From Emticicia sp. C21 (GTDB lineage Bacteria > Bacteroidota > Bacteroidia > Cytophagales > Spirosomataceae), in assembly GCF_003418935.1 (NCBI RefSeq), contig NZ_QVMT01000013.1, forward strand, positions 116,766-180,765: a DNA stretch of 64,000 nt. Direction: 5' to 3'. This document shows, piece by piece, positions 17,890 to 25,660 of this stretch (positions are counted from its first letter, which is position 1; each line of letters starts with the position of its first letter). The position numbers and the translations under genes were made by a program. The notes beneath the pieces are model-generated. The model did no database searches. It saw nothing but the letters and a program-made list of their open reading frames with translations, and was not told the DNA's origin.

Positions 17890-19740
17890 ATGAAAAAAAT
17901 CCTCTTTTTCGTGCTGGTCTCTTTTGCGGCCATTGCACAGAACGACTTTGTCAAACAAAACTATACCAAGTACGAGTACAAGATACCAATGAGAGACGGT
18001 ACTAAATTGCACACAGCTGTATATGTACCTAATAATGCATCTGAGACGATTAAATATCCGATAATGATGCAGCGAACCTGCTATAGTGTAGCGCCTTACG
18101 GAGAAGGTAAATATCCGACAAGACTTGGACCTTCAAGCTTTTTAATGAAAGACAAATATATTTTTGTGTATCAGGATGTAAGAGGTCGCTGGATGTCGGA
18201 AGGTACATGGACAAATATGACTCCAAATAATCCGGGCAATGAGGCTTCAACTCCGGTTGATGAAAGCTCGGATACCTATGATACCATTGAATGGTTACTA
18301 AACAATGTGAAATATAATACAGGTAAAGTTGGCCAATGGGGTATCTCCTATCCGGGCTTTTATACAGTGGCTGGTGCGGTTGATGCTCACCCGGCCTTAA
18401 AAGCTTCTTCTCCACAAGCGCCGGTAAGTGATTTCTTCTTTGATGATTTTCATCATAATGGTGCTTTCATACAGGCTTATATTTTTACATTCCCAGTTTT
18501 TGGTGTGCAACATTCAAGCCCAACTACGCAAGCCTGGTATCAGATGATTAATATCAGTGATATGAAAGATGGGTATCAGTTTCAGTTGGATTTAGGTCCG
18601 TTGAAGAATGCTAATAAATATTATAAGGACAACTTTTACTGGCAGGAAACAGTAGAACACCCAAATTACGATTCATTCTGGCAAAAGAGAAGCATCTTAC
18701 CACATTTAAAAAACGTAAAGCACGCCGTTATGACCGTAGGTGGTTGGTTTGATGCGGAAGATTTATATGGCCCGTTGAATGTTTACAAGAAAATTGAGAA
18801 GAATAATCCGGGCACTTATAACACTTTAGTAATGGGTCCATTTGGACACGGTCGCTGGTCGGCTGAAACAGGACATACTATGCACAGCAATGTATATTTT
18901 GGCGATAGTATTGCTACATTTTATCAGAAGAATATCGAAGCCCAGTTTTTTACCCACTTCCTGAAAGGGCCAGGCGATGGAAAAACAGGTTTACCTGATG
19001 CCTATTTATTTGATACAGGAAACAAAGAATGGAAACAATTTGACAAATGGCCATCGGCTTCTGCCCAGAAACTGACTTTTTATCTGAATAGTGATGGCAA
19101 ACTTGCCCAGACTAAATCTGCTAAAGTAACAGCCAGCACTTATATAAGCGATCCTAAAAAGCCGGTGCCTTACAGTGAAGACTTAACTTCTATGGCAAAT
19201 TTCACTCCATTTGCCTATATGTCAGAAGACCAACGCTTTGCAGCCAGACGTCCTGATGTGTTGGTATTTGAGACAGATGTGCTGACAGATGATATTACTT
19301 TAGGCGGTGAGATTTTTGCCAAGCTGAAAGTGAGTACTACCGGAAGCGATGCTGACTGGATAGTAAAACTGATAGATGTGTATCCTGCCAATGAACCGAA
19401 TCACCCATACATGCCTGATAAAAAAATGCTAATGGCTAATTACCATCAAATGGTACGCAGTGAAGTATTGAGAGGTAGATTCAGAAATAGTTTTGAAAAA
19501 CCCGAAGCAACTGTGCCGAATAAGGTAACAGATATTAATTTCCAGTTGCAGGATGTATTACATACATTCAAGAAAGGGCACAAAATACAGATTCAGGTAC
19601 AAAGCACCTGGTTCCCGTTAATTGATCGCAACCCTCAGAAATTTGTACCGAACATTTTTAAAGCCGATGAAGCAGACTTTATCAAGGCAACCCATAAGGT
19701 TTATTCAGATTCTAAAATCGAAGTAGAGGTTTTAAAATAG
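17890..19740 (+). CDS. Secreted S15/CocE-NonD family hydrolase (alpha-amino-acid ester hydrolase-like)
   Basis: A 616-residue protein with a signal peptide (MKKILFFVLVSFAAIAQ). Its alpha/beta-hydrolase core carries RDGTKLHTAVYVP, FVYQDVRGRWMSEG and the nucleophile motif GQWGISYPGF with Ser153. Acid and base candidates lie in GGWFDAEDLYGP and GPFGHGRW. A C-terminal jelly-roll X-Pro dipeptidyl-peptidase domain (about 400-615) follows. The family includes cocaine esterase, X-Pro dipeptidases and alpha-amino-acid ester hydrolases. The length and the presence of a signal peptide fit the last group best. It stands alone between two terminators. Confidence 0.85.
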   Translation: MKKILFFVLVSFAAIAQNDFVKQNYTKYEYKIPMRDGTKLHTAVYVPNNASETIKYPIMMQRTCYSVAPYGEGKYPTRLGPSSFLMKDKYIFVYQDVRGRWMSEGTWTNMTPNNPGNEASTPVDESSDTYDTIEWLLNNVKYNTGKVGQWGISYPGFYTVAGAVDAHPALKASSPQAPVSDFFFDDFHHNGAFIQAYIFTFPVFGVQHSSPTTQAWYQMINISDMKDGYQFQLDLGPLKNANKYYKDNFYWQETVEHPNYDSFWQKRSILPHLKNVKHAVMTVGGWFDAEDLYGPLNVYKKIEKNNPGTYNTLVMGPFGHGRWSAETGHTMHSNVYFGDSIATFYQKNIEAQFFTHFLKGPGDGKTGLPDAYLFDTGNKEWKQFDKWPSASAQKLTFYLNSDGKLAQTKSAKVTASTYISDPKKPVPYSEDLTSMANFTPFAYMSEDQRFAARRPDVLVFETDVLTDDITLGGEIFAKLKVSTTGSDADWIVKLIDVYPANEPNHPYMPDKKMLMANYHQMVRSEVLRGRFRNSFEKPEATVPNKVTDINFQLQDVLHTFKKGHKIQIQVQSTWFPLIDRNPQKFVPNIFKADEADFIKATHKVYSDSKIEVEVLK

Positions 19741-19792
19741 TAGATTAGTTATTTGAAAAATATTTAAAAAAATGCTACCGCTCGATAATTTT

Positions 19793-19807
19793 TGGCACGT
19801 ATTTTGG
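19793..19807 (+). promoter_or_regulatory. Sigma-54-like promoter
   Basis: TTGGCACG-N4-TTGG is a near match to the sigma-54 consensus TGGCACG-N4-TTGC. The two GG pairs (19794-19795 and 19806-19807) are separated by the required 10 bp, with GG in place of GC at -12. Transcription would start near 19818 and run into the terminator at 19964. Confidence 0.35.
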
Positions 19808-19963
19808 TAATACTTTATTACCTATACGAAGAGATATGAGAGGTAAGAATAGGTAGCATTAATCAAGATAATATGATAATTATATATTAAAAATTTTATT
19901 ACTCTAATCGACACTCTACTTAATGTCGACGGGTAAGATTCATCGTGTATTAAACAAAAAAAT

Positions 19964-19989
19964 CGCCGCATTTTGTGGCGTTTTTTTTT
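19964..19989 (+). terminator. Terminator of the structured intergenic region
   Basis: CGCCGC/GTGGCG stem with an ATTTT loop, followed by nine T residues. It is more than 220 bp past the hydrolase stop, so it probably ends a separate transcript. Confidence 0.8.
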
Positions 19990-20093
19990 GTGGTTATTTT
20001 GCTTTGATTAACTTAAAATCCTGTTTGTGTGGAATTAATCTTAACACTTTTAGTTGAAATTGGTTAATCTTACAAACTAACACATATCACACA

Positions 20094-20558
20094 ATGACAA
20101 TGATTGAAAATAACAATGATCTGGCAGGTAAACTTCCAAAAACTCCTTATCCAGAATTAAAAAAATTACAACCTCTGGTTGGCAAATGGAAAATAACAGG
20201 TGACGATAATTTGGTAGCCACGTCTAATTATGAATGGATGGAGGGTGGGTTCTTTCTGATTCATCATTTTGACCTCACCCAAGGCCAAGAAAAGCATAAG
20301 GGGGTAGAATATATTGGTTTTAACGAAGCCACTCAATCACTGCGGTCGAGGTTAATGGATATAGACGGAAGTAATTTTTCTTACACCTACGAAATAGAAG
20401 GTCATACCTTTTGGTATTGGTTCGGCGATAGAGGCTCAGGCAATTATAGTAAATCTACTTTTAATGAAGATTTTACTGCTTATGAAGGGAAATGGCAATG
20501 GCCAAACCCTGATGGCTCAACGGGAGGATTTAGTTTTAAAGCTGAAAAGATTGGATAG
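20094..20558 (+). CDS. DUF1579-like small cytosolic protein
   Basis: A 154-residue protein without a signal peptide. Its layout (LKKLQPLVGKWKITGDD, ATSNYEWMEGGFFLIHHFDL, GVEYIGFNEATQSLRSRLMD, FTAYEGKWQWPNPDGSTGGFSFKAEKIG) is that of the lipocalin-like DUF1579 and related proteins, which have a central GxWxGxG-type strand and an eight-stranded barrel. The biochemical role is unknown, and ligand binding is only a guess from the fold. Translation may begin at 20094 or at the second Met (20100). Confidence 0.65.
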   Translation: MTMIENNNDLAGKLPKTPYPELKKLQPLVGKWKITGDDNLVATSNYEWMEGGFFLIHHFDLTQGQEKHKGVEYIGFNEATQSLRSRLMDIDGSNFSYTYEIEGHTFWYWFGDRGSGNYSKSTFNEDFTAYEGKWQWPNPDGSTGGFSFKAEKIG

Positions 20559-20565
20559 TCTCTTT

Positions 20566-20597
20566 AAACCCTTTTGAATAATTTCAGAAGGGTTTTT
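20566..20597 (+). terminator. Terminator after the DUF1579-like gene
   Basis: A stem of 13 bp with one G-T pair (AAACCCTTTTGAA/TTTCAGAAGGGTTT), ending in a T-run, 7 bp after the stop codon. Confidence 0.8.
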
Positions 20598-20662
20598 AGT
20601 ATTTACTGGTTTATTAAATAGTCAGGCAGACGATTATCTCGCTCAAAAAATAAATATTTTTC

Positions 20663-20699
20663 TTGCACTCCTGTTGCACGGGTTTCTTACCTACATTTG
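20663..20699 (+). promoter_or_regulatory. Metal-cluster promoter with TTGCAC direct repeats
   Basis: TACATTTG at 20692-20699 is an exact -7 box. Just upstream, TTGCAC occurs at 20663 and 20674, 11 bp (one helical turn) apart, overlapping where the -33 element should be. This looks like an operator for a metal sensor. The -7 box lies so close to the ATG at 20704 that the mRNA would be nearly leaderless. Confidence 0.5.
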
Positions 20700-20703
20700 C
20701 TGC

Positions 20704-21027
20704 ATGAACCAGTTTGCGAACATATTTTTGAGTTTTTATCTGTTATTTCTGGCGTGCATGCCTTGTCATGACACGGCAGAGAAAGTTGATGAAAAGGCTC
20801 AAACCGTTGTTCGTAGTCATACTGATTCTCAGGCAAGCCATGGTGTTGATTCAGACTTCTGTTCGCCTCTTTGTAGTTGTGCCTGTTGCGGTACGCTTAT
20901 GATTTCACCGTACTTTGCACAAATCCCTGTTTTTAAGGTATTTTATGGCAAAGTAAAATTCCCTTACGAAACTCAAGATACCTCAAGCTATATATCCTTA
21001 CTCTGGCAGCCGCCACAATTAGTTTAA
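20704..21027 (+). CDS. DUF6660 family Cys/His-rich exported protein
   Basis: A 107-residue protein beginning MNQFANIFLSFYLLFLACMP, a signal or anchor sequence with a possible lipobox Cys, followed by a CHD motif, several His residues and the cysteine cluster FCSPLCSCACCG, then a conserved aromatic tail ending LLWQPPQLV. This layout matches DUF6660, a small Bacteroidota family found beside TonB receptors. The metal-ligand-rich composition suggests it binds or passes metal in the periplasm (inference). A TTG at 20674 would extend the frame, but the -7 box lies downstream of it, so 20704 is preferred. First gene of the metal cluster. Confidence 0.7.
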   Translation: MNQFANIFLSFYLLFLACMPCHDTAEKVDEKAQTVVRSHTDSQASHGVDSDFCSPLCSCACCGTLMISPYFAQIPVFKVFYGKVKFPYETQDTSSYISLLWQPPQLV

Positions 21028-21045
21028 TACGACTTAATGAAACAC

Positions 21046-21097
21046 ATTATCCAGGGTAGAGCCTGGATAATGAATAGTGCTTACTTTTTCGGTAAGC
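21046..21097 (+). other. Double hairpin between DUF6660 and TonB receptor genes
   Basis: A perfect 10-bp stem (ATTATCCAGG/CCTGGATAAT, 21046-21071) followed by GCTTAC/GTAAGC (21079-21097). No T-run follows, so it is more likely an mRNA processing, stability or attenuation element than a full terminator. Confidence 0.5.
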
Positions 21098-21131
21098 CTT
21101 AAGGTTTATTGTATTAACTAATTTATGGCAA

Positions 21132-23309
21132 ATGAAAAGAATCATCTTATTATATATATTCATTATACTTACACAACTCTCTTTAGCACAAACACAACCC
21201 GGTATAATCATACCTGGTATTATTGTAAAAGATAGTAAAACCAAAGAGAGTCTGATTGGTGCAACAGTGGTTCTGAAAGGTAGCAAAATTGGTGGGACTA
21301 CCGATATGGAGGGTAAAATCAGCCTGAAAGGTGCGACTGATGGAGAGCAAACCATTCTCATTTCATTCATCGGCTATGCAAATGCTGAACAGAAAATTAT
21401 TTTTCCTTTGAGTAATGACGTAGAAATACTTTTAGAAAGTGACAATGAGGAGTTGGAAGAGGTGGTGGTTTCTACAACTCGTATCAGCAGAAATATTGAG
21501 GATATACCTACACGTATTGAAGCCATTTCATTAGAAGAAATTGATGAAAAGGCCAATATGAGACCCAACAATGTATCTATGATTTTGCACGAAAGTACTG
21601 GGATTCAGGTGCAGCAAACGAGTTATACCTCTGCCAATCAGAGTATAAGAATACAAGGCCTTGACGGTAGGTATACGCAGATTCTGAAAGATGGTTTCCC
21701 GACCTTTGGAGGTTTTTCAAGTGGACTAAGTTTATTAGACATTCCGCCATTAGACTTACGTCAGGTTGAAGTTATTAAAGGTTCTGCTTCAACGCTTTAT
21801 GGTGGTGGAGCTATTGCCGGGGTTGTGAACTTTATCTCGAAAGAACCGAAAGAAAAACCAGAGTTCTCGGCCATCATCAATCAGACAAGTACAGGAGGAG
21901 GAACTAATTTCAGTGCTTTTTCAGCAAAGAGAAATCAGAAAGTAGGTTATTCCATGTTGGTTTCTGGTACTATTCAGAAACCTTATGATGTGGACAAAGA
22001 TGACTTTACTGAAATTCCGAAAAGCAGGGATTTAAATATTAATCCTCGAATTTTTGTCTATTTTAATGAGAAGAACAAATTAATACTGGGTAATTCAACC
22101 ACATTTCAGAATCGATTTGGTGGAGACGTATTTGTGATTGATGGTAAAGCAGATAGTCAGCATAGTTATTTTGAAAAAAACGAGTCAGTACGGAACATTT
22201 CAACGTTGCAATTCAGCAGACAGATTTCTGAAAGCAAACAATTGATTTTCAAGCAAAGCTTTAGTCTATTCGACAGGCAGATTAAAATACCGGATTATAG
22301 TTTCAGAGGTTTGCAAACCAACGCTTATACCGATTTTTCATATATAATACATCAGGCAAAGCATGCCATTGTAGTTGGTGCGAATCTGATTTTTGACGAT
22401 TTCAAAGAAAAAGAAAGCCTTAAACCACGCACTGAGAATAATTTTATTGCCGGAGTTTATGCGCAGGACAACTGGGATATAACTGAAAAGTTTTTGCTTG
22501 AAGGTGGATTCAGATTGGATTATGCAAAACGTCATGATTTTTTTGCTTTGCCTCGTATTTCGGCACTGTATAAAATTTCTGAACATTGGAGCAGCCGATT
22601 AGGGGGAGGATTGGGTTATAAACTACCTACTATGTTTACAGAGGCAACTGAGACATTGGCTTTTCAGAATGTATTGGCGATTGGTAGTGATGCCAAAGCT
22701 GAGAAATCTTATGGAAGTACTTTAGATTTTAATTATCAGAATACGAGCGGCGAGAATTTCAGTTTTACAGCTAACCAGATGTTTTTTATCACTCAAATTA
22801 ATCAACCATTGGTTTTGAGAATGAATGCCAATAATCAATTTTATTTTGAGAACGCCGCGAAACCGGTATTATCAAAAGGCTTTGAAACGAATGTAAGATT
22901 CACTTTTGCAGATTGGATAAAGTTTTTTGTAGGATATACTTTTACAGATGCAAAGGCTACTTATAAAAGTACGAATCAGACGGTTCCGTTATTGCCAAAA
23001 AATAAGGTAAATATGGCATTGCTAGCAGAAAAGCATCAGAATTTCAAAGTCGGACTGGAAGGTTATTATTCTGACAGGCAAGTTTTAAGCGACGGACGAT
23101 TAACACGATCTTTTTGGGAGTTTGGATTGTTTTTAGAAAAAAGCTTCGGTAAAATCAGCGTATTTGTTAACGCTGAAAATTTTACAGATACCCGACAAAA
23201 CCGTTTTGAAAAAGTCGTTTCCGGTGCACATAATGCGCCACAATTTAATGAGGTCTTTACCCATACCGAAGGACGCTCATTCAATGGAGGGATAAAGATA
23301 AAGTTGTAA
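21132..23309 (+). CDS. TonB-dependent outer-membrane receptor (probable metal uptake)
   Basis: A 725-residue protein with a signal peptide (to LSLAQ), a carboxypeptidase-regulatory-like domain (about 25-110, DSKTKESLIGATVVLKGSKIGGTTDMEG), a TonB plug (about 120-230, GIQVQQTSYTSANQSIRIQGLDG, VEVIKGSASTLYGGGAIAGVVNFI) and a 22-strand barrel ending FNGGIKIKL. It lacks the SusC-specific features and has no SusD partner, so it is not a glycan importer. Its place between DUF6660 and a His-rich P1B-2 ATPase points to a transition metal, most likely zinc (inference). The ATPase gene begins 38 bp after its stop, so the two are co-transcribed. Confidence 0.88.
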   Translation: MKRIILLYIFIILTQLSLAQTQPGIIIPGIIVKDSKTKESLIGATVVLKGSKIGGTTDMEGKISLKGATDGEQTILISFIGYANAEQKIIFPLSNDVEILLESDNEELEEVVVSTTRISRNIEDIPTRIEAISLEEIDEKANMRPNNVSMILHESTGIQVQQTSYTSANQSIRIQGLDGRYTQILKDGFPTFGGFSSGLSLLDIPPLDLRQVEVIKGSASTLYGGGAIAGVVNFISKEPKEKPEFSAIINQTSTGGGTNFSAFSAKRNQKVGYSMLVSGTIQKPYDVDKDDFTEIPKSRDLNINPRIFVYFNEKNKLILGNSTTFQNRFGGDVFVIDGKADSQHSYFEKNESVRNISTLQFSRQISESKQLIFKQSFSLFDRQIKIPDYSFRGLQTNAYTDFSYIIHQAKHAIVVGANLIFDDFKEKESLKPRTENNFIAGVYAQDNWDITEKFLLEGGFRLDYAKRHDFFALPRISALYKISEHWSSRLGGGLGYKLPTMFTEATETLAFQNVLAIGSDAKAEKSYGSTLDFNYQNTSGENFSFTANQMFFITQINQPLVLRMNANNQFYFENAAKPVLSKGFETNVRFTFADWIKFFVGYTFTDAKATYKSTNQTVPLLPKNKVNMALLAEKHQNFKVGLEGYYSDRQVLSDGRLTRSFWEFGLFLEKSFGKISVFVNAENFTDTRQNRFEKVVSGAHNAPQFNEVFTHTEGRSFNGGIKIKL

Positions 23310-23347
23310 TAATTTCACTAAATACAGGTCTAAAAAACTAGCAATAT

Positions 23348-25471
23348 ATGAAACATGAGCATGACCATAAACATCAGCACGAGCATCCACCGGGTGTTAA
23401 TACCGATGCGAATCACGTACATACGTATGATGAGCAGGGAAGAATGACTTGTTGTTCTTTGGAAGAAAAGATTTACACACAAGCAAACGCTAAGGATTTG
23501 TTAATTCCAAAAGAGAGTTCGAAAAACACGCATAACCATCATGGACATGATCATACTCATGATGGAGAACATGACCATGAGCACGATCATAATCATGACC
23601 ACAGTGGCGCTGTAGGCTTGAAGCAGTACTTACCTGCGATTTTTAGTCTCATAATGTTATTGATAGGGATTACTCTCGACAATTTTATTGAAAACAGCTT
23701 TTTTAAAGATTACTTCCGATTGGGTTGGTATGTAGTTGCCTACTATCCCGTCGGCTTTCCGGTAATGCAGGAGGCATGGGAGGCTATTACCCGGAAAGAG
23801 TTTTTTACTGAGTTTACCTTGATGGTATTAGCAACGATTGGTGCTTTTGCCATTGGTGAATACCCCGAAGGTGTGGCAGTTATGTTATTCTATGCTGTTG
23901 GAGAGTTATTCCAAAGTGCCGCTGTTAATAGAGCCAAAAACAATATAAAAGCCTTGCTTGATATTCGTCCGGCATCTGCCAATGTATCTAGGAATAATAC
24001 CTACCAGGAAGTAAAACCTGAAAATGTGCAGATAGGCGAAACAATTCAGATTAAAGCAGGTGAGAAAGTCCCTCTGGATGGAGAAATGCTCACTGAAAGT
24101 AGTAGTTTCAATACCTCAGCTTTGACTGGTGAGAGCAAACCTAAAACGATTAAAAAAGGTGAGCAGGTGTTGGCAGGGATGCTCAATTTAGACAAAGTAA
24201 TTGAGTTAAAGGTAAGTAAAAAATTTGCTGACAGCTCATTAGCCCGTATTCTCGATATGGTACAGAATGCCACAACCAGAAAAGCTAAAACCGAGTTATT
24301 AATTCGGAAATTTGCCAGAATCTATACCCCTATCGTATTTTTTCTGGCGTTGGCAGTTGTTCTGACACCTGCACTTATTGTAGAAAATTATATATTCAGC
24401 CAGTGGCTGTACAGGGGTTTAATTTTTCTTGTTATCTCCTGCCCTTGTGCTTTGGTTATTTCTATTCCCCTGGGGTATTTTGGTGGTATCGGGGCTGCGT
24501 CACGTAACGGTATTTTGTTTAAAGGCTCCAATTATCTTGACCTGATGACTAAGGTAAATACAGTTGTGATGGATAAAACAGGTACTTTGACTAAAGGTGT
24601 ATTTAAGGTGCAGAAAATTGCGAGCCCAATAATTAACAAAGAAGAATTTATTCAAATTGTTGCGGCTTTAGAGAGTAAATCTACCCACCCGATTGCCAAA
24701 GCCATTGCTGAGCAGGCGTCGATTAGCTCTAAACTTAGAGTATCTGAGGTTGAAGAAATTTCAGGGCATGGTTTGAAAGGCATAGTTGACGGCAAAGAGG
24801 TGCTGGTGGGTAATCTTAAATTACTACAAAAGTTTAAGATAAGCTATGATAAAACCGTGGAAGAGATTGTAGAGACTATTGTGGTAGTTTCAATTGATGG
24901 CAAGTATGCAGGCTATATCATTATTGCCGATGAAATAAAAGAAGATGCCATCGAAGCTATTAAAGAAATGCATAAGAATGGTATCAATCAGACAGTAATG
25001 CTAAGCGGTGATAAAAATTCTATTACGCAAAAGGTAGCCAAGTCTATTGGTATTGATACAGCTTATGGAGATTTATTACCAGAGCATAAAGTACAGAAAG
25101 TGGAAGAATTACGGAAAGATACTTCTAAAGTAACGGCATTTGTTGGTGATGGAATTAACGATGCACCTGTATTAGCACTAAGTGATGTTGGTATAGCTAT
25201 GGGTGCAATGGGCAGTGATGCCGCCATTGAAACAGCCGATGTGGTGATTCAAACTGACCAGCCATCAAAAATTGCTGTTGCTATCAAGATTGGTAAAGCC
25301 ACAAAGAATATTGTTATTCAGAACATTGTATTGGCATTTGCCGTAAAAATAATTGTACTGGTATTAGGCGCCGGAGGATTAGCAACCATGTGGGAAGCAG
25401 TATTTGCTGATGTTGGTGTAGCTCTTCTGGCTATTCTAAATGCCGTCAGAATCCAGAGAATGACGTTTTAA
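23348..25471 (+). CDS. P1B-2-type heavy-metal P-type ATPase (Zn/Cd/Pb) with His-rich N-terminus
   Basis: A 707-residue membrane pump. The first 90 residues hold two His/Asp-rich stretches (HEHDHKHQHEH and a longer one near 75-95) around a CC motif, in place of a standard heavy-metal domain. Then come the transmembrane core with SCPCALVISIP, the phosphorylation site DKTGTLT, the HP motif (STHPIAKAIAE), and the hinge GDGINDAPVL. A final helix pair has MWEAVFADVGVALLAILNAVRI, whose Asp is characteristic of the zinc/cadmium/lead group (P1B-2). Such pumps usually export metal to the periplasm. Its pairing with an outer-membrane receptor is discussed in the findings. Last gene of the cluster. Confidence 0.9.
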   Translation: MKHEHDHKHQHEHPPGVNTDANHVHTYDEQGRMTCCSLEEKIYTQANAKDLLIPKESSKNTHNHHGHDHTHDGEHDHEHDHNHDHSGAVGLKQYLPAIFSLIMLLIGITLDNFIENSFFKDYFRLGWYVVAYYPVGFPVMQEAWEAITRKEFFTEFTLMVLATIGAFAIGEYPEGVAVMLFYAVGELFQSAAVNRAKNNIKALLDIRPASANVSRNNTYQEVKPENVQIGETIQIKAGEKVPLDGEMLTESSSFNTSALTGESKPKTIKKGEQVLAGMLNLDKVIELKVSKKFADSSLARILDMVQNATTRKAKTELLIRKFARIYTPIVFFLALAVVLTPALIVENYIFSQWLYRGLIFLVISCPCALVISIPLGYFGGIGAASRNGILFKGSNYLDLMTKVNTVVMDKTGTLTKGVFKVQKIASPIINKEEFIQIVAALESKSTHPIAKAIAEQASISSKLRVSEVEEISGHGLKGIVDGKEVLVGNLKLLQKFKISYDKTVEEIVETIVVVSIDGKYAGYIIIADEIKEDAIEAIKEMHKNGINQTVMLSGDKNSITQKVAKSIGIDTAYGDLLPEHKVQKVEELRKDTSKVTAFVGDGINDAPVLALSDVGIAMGAMGSDAAIETADVVIQTDQPSKIAVAIKIGKATKNIVIQNIVLAFAVKIIVLVLGAGGLATMWEAVFADVGVALLAILNAVRIQRMTF

Positions 25472-25491
25472 ACAATATTCAAATAATTTTT

Positions 25492-25523
25492 AAAGAGGTA
25501 GTTCAGTTTTGGATTACCTCTTT
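25492..25523 (+). terminator. Probable terminator of the metal cluster
   Basis: A 9-bp stem AAAGAGGTA/TACCTCTTT with a 14-nt loop, 20 bp after the ATPase stop. The T-run is short. Confidence 0.6.
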
Positions 25524-25660
25524 CTCGTTTATATAACCCAAGCTTGTGTCTGATACGGATAATTGACCTTGAAAATATACTGCCTCAAAAGTTAAAATTT
25601 AAGCTTAAAAATTGTAAATTTAGCTTCCTTATTAGCACTCAACCTACAAAATAAATAACC

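Larger units (their letters stand above)
19771..19989 (+). ncRNA. Candidate structured small RNA
   Basis: The 353-bp gap 19741-20093 has no convincing gene but strong structure. There is an outer pair AATGCTACC (19771-19779)/GGTAGCATT (19852-19860), an inner hairpin GGTAATA-CTT-TATTACC (19806-19822), a hairpin TCGACA/TGTCGA (19908-19929) and a terminator at 19964-19989. Alternatively the 5' part is a promoter (see 19793-19807). It matches no RNA family that I know. I see no SRP RNA, 6S, tmRNA or RNase P landmarks. Confidence 0.4.

Noticed and set aside
19741..20093. 6S RNA, tmRNA or SRP RNA
   Set aside because: None of the landmarks (GGAAG tetraloop region, tag peptide frame, long bubble-containing rod) can be found; left as an unclassified structured region.
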